A stretch of DNA of 8,834 nt, taken from Actinomycetes bacterium. Its GTDB lineage: Bacteria > Actinomycetota > Actinomycetes > Mycobacteriales > Micromonosporaceae. Under the pieces are notes generated by a model. The model was not told where the DNA came from. It did not search any database and saw nothing but the letters and a program-made list of their open reading frames with translations. Positions 1 through 4,294 of the stretch are shown here, in pieces; position 1 is the first letter of the stretch, and the number at the start of each line of letters is the position of its first letter. The stretch spans positions 1 to 8,834 of the forward strand of contig JAJYSW010000131.1 in NCBI GenBank assembly GCA_021793335.1, read 5' to 3'. The translations under genes and the position numbers were made by a program.

Positions 1-220
1 CTCGAAGCGCCTTCAGGGGCCTCGTGAGGCGGCGTTCCGCGCCCACTCGTTCGCATACCGGGGCCGCCCGCGGGGAACTCGACATGCGGCGAACCGGCAC
101 GACCCGCCCTCGCGCGGCGGCCTCGCAGGTCGCCCGATTCGATCCGACCGACACGTCCCAAAGGTCCACTAGCTCCATGTTCACTGGCAACGTCTTCGAA
201 GCGACAGGGGCACGGCCGGT

Positions 221-226
221 ATGGTT
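221..226 (+). promoter_or_regulatory. Possible -10 box of the bL37 gene
   Basis: TATGGT resembles the actinobacterial -10 (TAGRRT/TANNNT) and would start transcription near 233, giving a leader of about 27 bases that includes the strong RBS. No good -35 is visible at 16-18 bases upstream, so this is only a candidate. Confidence 0.28.
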
Positions 227-259
227 GACCCTTGCATCCCGGCCGACCAAGGAGGAGCA

Positions 260-334
260 ATGGCGAAAACCGCACGCAAGCGCAAAGCACGCAAGAAGAA
301 GACCGCGAACCACGGAAAGCGCCCGAACAGCTGA
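260..334 (+). CDS. Ribosomal protein bL37 (24 aa, actinobacterial large-subunit protein)
   Basis: A complete 24-residue ORF, too short for usual gene callers. It begins MAKTARKRKARKKK and ends in A-N-H-G-K-R-P-N-S, so nearly every residue is basic or polar, as expected for an rRNA-binding tail peptide. A near-perfect Shine-Dalgarno (AAGGAGGAG, 249-257) sits just before the ATG, far stronger than most in this window, which argues for high expression. From family knowledge, bL37 is a tiny protein seen in actinobacterial 50S structures, and its conserved C-terminal NHGKRPN motif matches what I remember of it. The gene stands alone, with no same-strand partner for more than 400 bases. Alternative: another tiny Arg/Lys-rich ribosomal protein such as a bS22-like one. 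The motif makes bL37 the better reading. Confidence 0.82.
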   Translation: MAKTARKRKARKKKTANHGKRPNS

Positions 335-781
335 GGCATGTGCGATGGCCCCAGGCGACGCGGCGACCGAGCCCATCGGCTCGCACGCGAGGCCACCGCA
401 CCGTCCGTCGACGATGCTCGGCGATGCGGCGGGCGGGCACGCGCCCTGCCTCCGCACCGTGGGGGCCGCACCGGGCGGTGAGCGAAGGACGGACCGATCG
501 AGGCCATCGCGCACACTCGGGGGCATCGCTGAGCGGCCCCCGTTCAGAAGGACGAGTCCGCACAAAACCGTGAATGAGACTCACCTATTTGACTTCCCCT
601 CCGCACACGCGAGAGGGGGCAACCGGCCACGCGGGTGGGATTCCCGCTCCTATGGCGCCTGCCACGACACCGCACGGACCCTCGGGCCCTCCATGGCCCT
701 CAACACCCGCCGGCCCGGCGGCAGGTCCGATCGCCTCGGTGTTCGCCCGATGAGCAGCGCTGCACACATCCGAGGGACCAG
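335..781. other. 447-base stretch without a supported gene
   Basis: Open frames cross this stretch on both strands, but none has a Shine-Dalgarno, a recognisable motif or plausible composition (they are rich in Arg, Pro, His and Thr). They look like the usual spurious frames of GC-rich DNA. Visible items are two GC hairpins (368-383, 435-446), a locally AT-richer patch at 561-600 containing the 9-base palindrome TGAG-A-CTCA (575-583), and a CCCCTC/GAGGGG inverted repeat (596-601/613-618). The palindrome and AT-richer patch could belong to the promoter of the TetR gene, about 190 bases before its start. That is inference only. Confidence 0.5.
368..383 (+). terminator. Hairpin downstream of bL37, possible terminator
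   Basis: CGAGCC-CATC-GGCTCG forms a perfect 6-bp stem with a 4-base loop, 34 bases after the bL37 stop. There is no T-tract, which is common for actinobacterial terminators but leaves the call weak. A second GC hairpin (GGGC-ACGC-GCCC, 435-446) follows. Confidence 0.35.
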
Positions 782-1390
782 ATGACCGAATCGCCGCGCG
801 AAGAGCGCGCTCCGAAGCCGCCGAGCACCCGCGAGCGGATTCAGCAGACCGCGATAGCCCTGTTCAGCGAGCACGGCTATGAACACACGTCGCTTCGGGA
901 GATCGCCGAACAGCTCGGCGTGACCAAGGCCGCCCTCTACTACCATTTCAAGACCAAAGAAGACATCGCGGCGAGCTTCTTCGACTCGTACGCCGAGGAC
1001 GTCGACCGCATCTGCGAGTGGGGCGAGGCTCGGCCGCGGACCCTCGACACCCGGCGCGAGCTGCTGCGGCGCTATGCCGAAGTCATCCGCTCGCATGTCC
1101 CGGTGCTGAAATTCATGCAGCACAATCAGGCGGCGCTCACGCGGCTGGACCGGGGCTCGATCTTCCGCAAGCGGCAGAAGCGTCTGCACGCGCTGCTGGT
1201 GGACAAGGACGACGAGCTGATCGACCGACTACGGGCCTGGGACGCGGTGACGACGATGTACAGCGCGTGGATCACCTATCGAGGGACGATCGATTCCGAG
1301 CAGGAGCTGCGTGAGGCTTCACTGAAGATCTCGATCGGCCTGCTGGAGGCGAACGACGCGCGCCAGGCCGCCGAGCGGTCCGAGGACTGA
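782..1390 (+). CDS. TetR-family transcriptional regulator
   Basis: A 202-residue protein, the usual TetR length. The N-terminal DNA-binding domain covers about residues 14-62. Its helix-turn-helix is clear: T36-S-L-R-E-I-A-E-Q-L-G-V-T-K, followed by the recognition-helix signature A-L-Y-Y-H-F-K and KED (residues 50-61). The rest is a helical ligand-binding and dimerisation domain, too variable to name a ligand; it contains several aromatic and Met residues (for example F111-M112 and W163). The ATG at 782 is preferred because GAGGGA (772-777) lies just upstream and the TetR domain begins soon after; the frame extends further upstream but without family similarity. The gene is convergent with rsrA. 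A TetR gene also lies near sigR-aroA in Streptomyces as I recall, so this may be part of the conserved neighbourhood. Target genes are unknown; autoregulation would be usual. Confidence 0.9.
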   Translation: MTESPREERAPKPPSTRERIQQTAIALFSEHGYEHTSLREIAEQLGVTKAALYYHFKTKEDIAASFFDSYAEDVDRICEWGEARPRTLDTRRELLRRYAEVIRSHVPVLKFMQHNQAALTRLDRGSIFRKRQKRLHALLVDKDDELIDRLRAWDAVTTMYSAWITYRGTIDSEQELREASLKISIGLLEANDARQAAERSED

Positions 1391-1411
1391 AAGAGACGCC
1401 TGCGATCGCAC

Positions 1412-1429
1412 AGGGCGGCGACGCGCCCT
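1412..1429. terminator. Bidirectional terminator-like hairpin between tetR and rsrA
   Basis: AGGGCG-GCGACG-CGCCCT is a perfect 6-bp GC stem lying 21 bases after the tetR stop and 8 bases after the rsrA stop on the other strand. Two convergent genes sharing one hairpin is a common arrangement. There is no T-tract on either strand. Confidence 0.45.
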
Positions 1430-1437
1430 CCCTCGGA

Positions 1438-1737
1438 TCAGCGTTCGCGCTCGGCCACCTCGGTGAACACGTCGCCGACCTGTTCGATCGCGTGGAGCTT
1501 ACGACGCAGGCGCTCCTTGACCTCCTCGGGCGCCTGCTCCTTGCTGCAACACCGGTGGACGATCGCGCGCACTTCCTGTTCGATTCCGTACTCGGCCAGA
1601 CAAGGCGAGCACTCGTCCAGATGCGCGCGGATCACCGAGCGGCGGACTTCGGAGCATTCCCCATCGATGTAGAGGTAGACCTCTTCGAGCACCTCCCGAC
1701 AATCGAGGTCGGGCTTCTCCCATTCCGAGGCGGTCAC
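1438..1737 (-). CDS. rsrA: RsrA, zinc-dependent thiol-redox anti-sigma factor of SigR
   Basis: A 99-residue cytoplasmic ZAS-family anti-sigma factor. It holds SigR inactive in reducing conditions and releases it when its zinc-binding thiols form a disulfide. The zinc-site residues are all visible: Cys13 (in DLDC), then H39-L-D-E-C43-S-P-C46, the HxxxCxxC motif. The vicinal C63-C64 pair typical of RsrA is also present. The aligned stretch ECSPCLAEYGIEQ is nearly the same as I remember in Streptomyces RsrA. The start is GTG, overlapping the sigR stop as GTGA, with GGGAGGGG (1750-1743) five bases upstream. This overlap couples translation, so sigma and anti-sigma are made together. An extra Cys28 lies between the zinc ligands. 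Confidence 0.94.
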   Translation of the reverse strand: MTASEWEKPDLDCREVLEEVYLYIDGECSEVRRSVIRAHLDECSPCLAEYGIEQEVRAIVHRCCSKEQAPEEVKERLRRKLHAIEQVGDVFTEVAERER

Positions 1738-2561
1738 CGCTGCCCCTCCCGTGCGGTCGACAGGCCGCGGTCCGCGGCGTAGGAACTCAACATCTGACGC
1801 AACTGGCGGCGGCCCCGGTGCAGCCGCGACATGACGGTGCCGATCGGTGTGCCCATGATCTCGGCGATCTCCTTATAGGCGAAACCTTCGACGTCGGCGA
1901 GGTAGACCGTCAGACGGAAGTCCTCACCGAGACGCTGCAGAGCGTCCTTGACGTCGGAGTCGGGCAGGCGGTCGAGTGCCTCGGTCTCGGCCGAGCGCAG
2001 CCCGGTCCCGGTGTGCGACTCGGCGTCGGCCAGCTGCCAGTCGGTGATCTCGTCGGTGGGCGAGGTCAGCGGCTGGCGCTTCTTCTTCCGGTAGGAGTTG
2101 ATGTACGTGTTGGTGAGAATCCGGTACAGCCACGCCTTGAGGTTCGTGCCCTCACGGAACTGGTGGAACTTCGAGTAGGCCTTGAGGTAGGTCTCCTGCA
2201 CCAGGTCTTCGGCGTCGGCGGGGTTCCGCGTCATGCGCAGGGCGGCGCCGTAGAGTTGGTCGAGCAGGGGCATCGCATCGCGCTCGAAGCGCGTGCGCCG
2301 TTCCTCCACCGTCTCTTCGCCTGGCTCGCTCACCGTCTCCCTTTCTGCGGGCATCGCCGTAGAGCCTACGGCAGCGCCCTTGGAGGAGTCAGAGGAAACA
2401 CGGGCGGCTGTGGCACGGGAGCCGCGTTCACGAGCCTGGTCGCCTTCCGGCTCGGGAGTCCATCGGGGTCCCTTCAGCAGCGCGGCGACACGCTCATCGT
2501 CACCGGTCGCCTCGGCGGTCCGCAGGCCGGGTCGAGGCTGCGGCCGAACGGTCATCATCAT
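1734..2561 (-). CDS. sigR: SigR (SigH-type) ECF sigma factor, long isoform with N-terminal extension
   Basis: Group ECF sigma factor for the thiol-oxidative stress response; it directs RNA polymerase to GGAAT-N18-GTT promoters. Numbered from the ATG at 2561 (275 aa), region 2 runs about 98-163 (RMTRNPADAEDLVQETY, then FREGTNLKAWLYRILTN) and region 4 about 205-258 (VEGFAYKEIAEIMG, then GTVMSRLHRGRRQL). These match Streptomyces SigR and mycobacterial SigH closely. The first 69-76 residues are a polar, Pro/Arg-rich, probably disordered extension. ATG 2561 is chosen as long start because AAGGAG (2576-2571) precedes it by 9 bases. A GTG at 2597 extends the frame but overlaps the SigR promoter's -10, so a transcript from that promoter would lack it. 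Two short starts exist: ATG 2354 (206 aa) and GTG 2333 (199 aa, with AAAGGGAG before it). In Streptomyces the long form is unstable and the short form stable; the same is inferred here. Confidence 0.93.
   Translation of the reverse strand: MMMTVRPQPRPGLRTAEATGDDERVAALLKGPRWTPEPEGDQARERGSRATAARVSSDSSKGAAVGSTAMPAERETVSEPGEETVEERRTRFERDAMPLLDQLYGAALRMTRNPADAEDLVQETYLKAYSKFHQFREGTNLKAWLYRILTNTYINSYRKKKRQPLTSPTDEITDWQLADAESHTGTGLRSAETEALDRLPDSDVKDALQRLGEDFRLTVYLADVEGFAYKEIAEIMGTPIGTVMSRLHRGRRQLRQMLSSYAADRGLSTAREGQR
2356..2372. repeat. Perfect 7-bp inverted repeat over the internal sigR promoter -10
   Basis: GCCGTAG-AGC-CTACGGC. It lies inside the sigR coding extension, covers the TAGGCT box and ends one base before the ATG at 2354. 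It could be an operator, or in longer transcripts a hairpin hiding the internal starts. Confidence 0.6.
2363..2392 (-). promoter_or_regulatory. Internal housekeeping-type promoter for the short SigR isoform (sigRp1-like)
   Basis: On the minus strand CTGACT (2392-2387), 18 bases, then TAGGCT (2368-2363), close to the actinobacterial TTGACR-N17/18-TAGRRT consensus. Transcription would start near 2356-2354, either on the ATG at 2354 or about 22 bases before the GTG at 2333 with its AAAGGGAG. Only the short sigma could be made from such a transcript. Confidence 0.5.
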
Positions 2562-2570
2562 GCGGGGGCG

Positions 2571-2576
2571 CTCCTT
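2571..2576 (-). promoter_or_regulatory. RBS of the long sigR form
   Basis: AAGGAG on the minus strand, 9 bases before the first of three consecutive ATG codons (2561, 2558, 2555). It decides the long start against the upstream GTG at 2597. Confidence 0.7.
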
Positions 2577-2597
2577 CCTGAGAGGCTCGAAAGGCAC

Positions 2598-2623
2598 AAC
2601 GCCGCGAGCGCCCGTTTCATTCC
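2598..2623 (-). promoter_or_regulatory. SigR-dependent autoregulatory promoter (sigRp2-like)
   Basis: On the minus strand GGAAT (2623-2619), exactly 18 bases, then GTT (2600-2598), a full match to the published SigR/SigH consensus GGAAT-N18-GTT. Transcription should start near 2591, about 15 bases before the AAGGAG of the long sigR form. The stress-activated sigma factor would thus amplify its own operon. Confidence 0.85.
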
Positions 2624-2758
2624 GCGGGCACCGGGCCCCCGGAAGTCGCGATCATCACCAGGGCATCACATGGACGAGCGGGCACTGCCGGGCCGCGCGC
2701 AAGGCGCTTTCCGCCGTAGCACACGGCCACGGCGAAGCACGCCTTTTCCGCACGAATG

Positions 2759-2785
2759 ACCCTACCGATATCCACATGTAGTCAA
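2759..2785 (-). promoter_or_regulatory. Possible distal sigR operon promoter
   Basis: Minus strand TTGACT (2785-2780) and TAGGGT (2764-2759), both good hexamers, but only 15 bases apart, which is short. It lies in the AT-richest patch of the whiB-sigR gap. If used, it would give sigR a leader of about 190 bases. Confidence 0.3.
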
Positions 2786-2878
2786 TGCACAACTTTGCGT
2801 GCCTTCGGTCGTTATCGTGAGTGGGCCCAACAGGGCCTTGACGCGGCGATCATTCGACGCGTGATCTCCCAGTGCCTG

Positions 2879-2916
2879 CCCCGGGTCGGCGGACAGACAC
2901 CGCCGTCGACCCGGGG
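2879..2916. repeat. Long GC-rich inverted repeat between the WhiB-like gene and sigR
   Basis: CCCCGGGTCG (2879-2888) pairs perfectly with CGACCCGGGG (2907-2916). Inside it GCGG (2889-2892) pairs with CCGC (2900-2903), leaving a 7-base loop and a 3-base bulge. The right arm's CCGGGG (2911-2916) can instead pair with CCCCGG at 2931-2936, so two structures compete. It may terminate the upstream minus-strand transcript. No T-tract follows on either strand. Confidence 0.6.
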
Positions 2917-2983
2917 AGGTCCCACCGCCACCCCGGCCGCCGACGCGCAGACCTCGGCGCAACGGGCGTGCACCGCGGCCGAT

Positions 2984-2997
2984 GGGGCCGGCGCCCC
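2984..2997 (-). terminator. Hairpin just after the WhiB-like gene
   Basis: GGGGC-CGGC-GCCCC, a perfect 5-bp GC stem that starts 3 bases beyond the stop codon on the minus strand. No T-tract. It could act together with the longer inverted repeat at 2879-2916. Confidence 0.4.
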
Positions 2998-3000
2998 CGC

Positions 3001-3351
3001 TCACGCCCCCACCGCAAGGGGGTTGACGTCCTTCCAGGCCTCGATCATCGCCCGGCGCTCCCGAGGAGCCGTGGCCCCCCAGACGCCGTGCCGGTCCCGC
3101 GCTTCGAGCGCCCGCACCAGGCACGGCGTCCGCACCGGACACGAGGCGCAGAGCCGGAGCGCGTCGTCGACGGGCTCGCGCGGCTCGGGGAACATGACGT
3201 CCGGATCGGCGTCGGCGCAGTTGCCCTGACGCAGCCACTCGTCCGAGCTCATCCGGTATTCACCTTTGATCTCATTGCGGTATTCGGCGGCTTCGAGGAG
3301 CCGCTCGTCGGTCCGTGCCCGTGACACCTCGTCGGGGCGGATTCGCCGCAT
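3001..3351 (-). CDS. WhiB-like (Wbl) iron-sulfur transcriptional regulator
   Basis: A 116-residue Wbl protein. The four cluster cysteines are C45, C68, C71 and C77 (C-x22-C-x2-C-x5-C), followed by the G(V/I)WGG-type turn as G89-V-W-G-A and a basic stretch (RERRAM). The family binds a redox- and NO-sensitive 4Fe-4S cluster and usually acts by contacting the principal sigma factor. The start at 3351 is chosen because AAAAGGAGG (3365-3357) lies five bases upstream. A second ATG at 3252, with AAAGGTG eight bases upstream, would give an 83-residue protein, the usual WhiB1 size. The 33-residue extension is charged. WhiB1 occurs near sigH in mycobacteria and the CRP-like site upstream fits that, but the sequence is not close enough for me to assign a paralogue. 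The last turn residue is Ala rather than the common Gly. Confidence 0.9.
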   Translation of the reverse strand: MRRIRPDEVSRARTDERLLEAAEYRNEIKGEYRMSSDEWLRQGNCADADPDVMFPEPREPVDDALRLCASCPVRTPCLVRALEARDRHGVWGATAPRERRAMIEAWKDVNPLAVGA

Positions 3352-3474
3352 CTCTGCCTCCTTTTGGATTCGGCCGCCGACCCCCGAGTGACGCGGAACC
3401 GGAAAGGTCGCACCTTCGACGGCGGCTTTTACACCAAAGAACGGCACGCCGGGGTACAGATACCACACAAGGCG

Positions 3475-3490
3475 AGTGATTGATGTCACA
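3475..3490. promoter_or_regulatory. CRP-type operator upstream of the WhiB-like gene
   Basis: AGTGA-TTGATG-TCACA matches the CRP consensus TGTGA-N6-TCACA at 9 of 10 arm bases. It lies 124-139 bases upstream of the WhiB-like ATG and overlaps the SRAP stop codon (3488-3486). If the TGTAAA at 3433-3428 is the -10, the start point would be near 3421 and the site centred at about -61, a usual activator position. CRP is known to control whiB1 in Mycobacterium tuberculosis. Confidence 0.5.
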
Positions 3491-4229
3491 TTCCTGGAAG
3501 TGTCGGCGGTCGGTCCTCGGACTCGACCGCACGGACCAGCTCAGGGCCGTCGTTGCTCGTACGCCCCACCGCACGCCCGACCTTTCGAATCTCGATCGAC
3601 TCGGGCAGCGCGGCGTCCGGACCGGCCAAGAGCTCACCCTCATCGGCGTCCTCCTCCCCCAGCCAGGCCGCGAAACGCTCAGGGGGAAGGACATAGGGCA
3701 TTCGGTCGTGCACGGCCTCGAACTCCTCGTTCACCGCCGGGCACGTCAGGACCGTGAAGCTCAGCATCGACGTCTCGCCTCGGTCCCAGCGCTCCCATAG
3801 ACCGGCGAAGACCACGCCGCCGGGACGGGTGAAGAAATAAGGCTGCTTGCCGCCCCCGGGGAGCTTTCGCCACTCGTACCAGCCATCGGCCGGCACCAGC
3901 GCCCGGCGTGCGGCGAACGGCCGCCGATACGCCTTCGAGGTGGACACGGTCTCGATGCGCGCGTTGAACATCCTATTGCCGATCGACACATCGGAAGCCC
4001 ACGGCGGCACCAGGCCCCACCGGGCCAGATCCACCACGCGGCCGCCCTCGGCCCCCGGTTCCTCCGAAGGCTGCGCCCGACCGCGACTCCTGGAGCGCCG
4101 CACCACCGGCGCCCGCACCGTGGGCGCGATGTTGAACCGCGGCCGCCACTCCTCGGCGATCAAGTCCTCGGCGGCGAACAGGGCGGCCATCTCACCGCCC
4201 GATCTGCTGTTGACGTACCTTCCGCACAT
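3486..4229 (-). CDS. SRAP-domain protein (YedK/HMCES family), abasic-site DNA-protein crosslinker
   Basis: A 247-residue SOS-response-associated peptidase family protein. It shields abasic sites in single-stranded DNA by a covalent link through Cys2. All known active-site residues are visible: Cys2 (MCGRY, used after Met removal), N89 in F-N-A-R-I-E-T, E119 in G-W-Y-E-W, and H174 in H-D-R-M-P. Other signatures are R31-F-N-I-A-P, R70-W-G-L-V-P-P-W and the Y101-R-R-P-F region. Residues 44-64 are a variable, charged insert (RRSRSRGRAQ, then acidic). The start is fixed because Cys2 must follow Met1. No Shine-Dalgarno is present; a -10 box sits so close that the mRNA is probably leaderless. It is divergent from aroA, as I recall for the mycobacterial homologue. 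No LexA box is visible upstream, despite the family name. Confidence 0.94.
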   Translation of the reverse strand: MCGRYVNSRSGGEMAALFAAEDLIAEEWRPRFNIAPTVRAPVVRRSRSRGRAQPSEEPGAEGGRVVDLARWGLVPPWASDVSIGNRMFNARIETVSTSKAYRRPFAARRALVPADGWYEWRKLPGGGKQPYFFTRPGGVVFAGLWERWDRGETSMLSFTVLTCPAVNEEFEAVHDRMPYVLPPERFAAWLGEEDADEGELLAGPDAALPESIEIRKVGRAVGRTSNDGPELVRAVESEDRPPTLPGM

Positions 4230-4235
4230 GACCCA

Positions 4236-4241
4236 ACGCTA
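4236..4241 (-). promoter_or_regulatory. -10 box of SRAP gene, leaderless
   Basis: Minus strand TAGCGT, followed by 6 bases and then the ATG at 4229, so the expected start point is the A of the start codon. It differs from TAGRRT at one base. No clear -35. Confidence 0.5.
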
Positions 4242-4282
4242 ACGTCGACCACCGACGGCCCCGCCCCACTTCTGCGGACGAC

Positions 4283-4288
4283 TAGAAT
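4283..4288 (+). promoter_or_regulatory. -10 box of aroA, leaderless
   Basis: TAGAAT, a perfect TAGRRT hexamer, with 6 bases before the GTG at 4295; the expected start point is the G of that GTG. No clear -35 in the GC-rich bases upstream. It faces away from the SRAP -10 in a 65-base gap. Confidence 0.62.
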
Positions 4289-4294
4289 GAGGTC

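Larger units (their letters stand above)
2624..3000. other. 377-base gap between sigR promoter and the WhiB-like gene
   Basis: No supported gene. It holds, in minus-strand reading order, the terminator-like hairpin after whiB (2997-2984), the long inverted repeat (2916-2879), a small GGCCC-AACA-GGGCC repeat (2824-2837), and an AT-richer patch (about 2755-2820) with a candidate promoter. Open frames on both strands are Arg/Pro/Ala-rich and lack start signals. Confidence 0.5.

Noticed and set aside
1..178. Minus-strand frame open from ATG 178 to the window edge, possible start of a divergent gene
   Set aside because: No convincing Shine-Dalgarno or promoter, no recognisable motif, and third-position GC not clearly gene-like. 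Undecidable without upstream sequence.
24..785. 253-residue plus-strand frame across bL37 and the tetR upstream region
   Set aside because: No RBS, no motif, composition of a random GC-rich frame, and it overlaps the well-supported bL37 gene in another frame.
3469..3494. SigR-type promoter before the WhiB-like gene (GGAAT at 3494-3490)
   Set aside because: The spacing is 18 bases, but the -10 is CTT rather than GTT, and the elements overlap the CRP-type site and the SRAP stop. One mismatch in a three-base element is too weak.
4230..4294. LexA box controlling the SRAP gene
   Set aside because: Despite the name SOS-response-associated peptidase, no GAAC-N4-GTTC is present in the gap.
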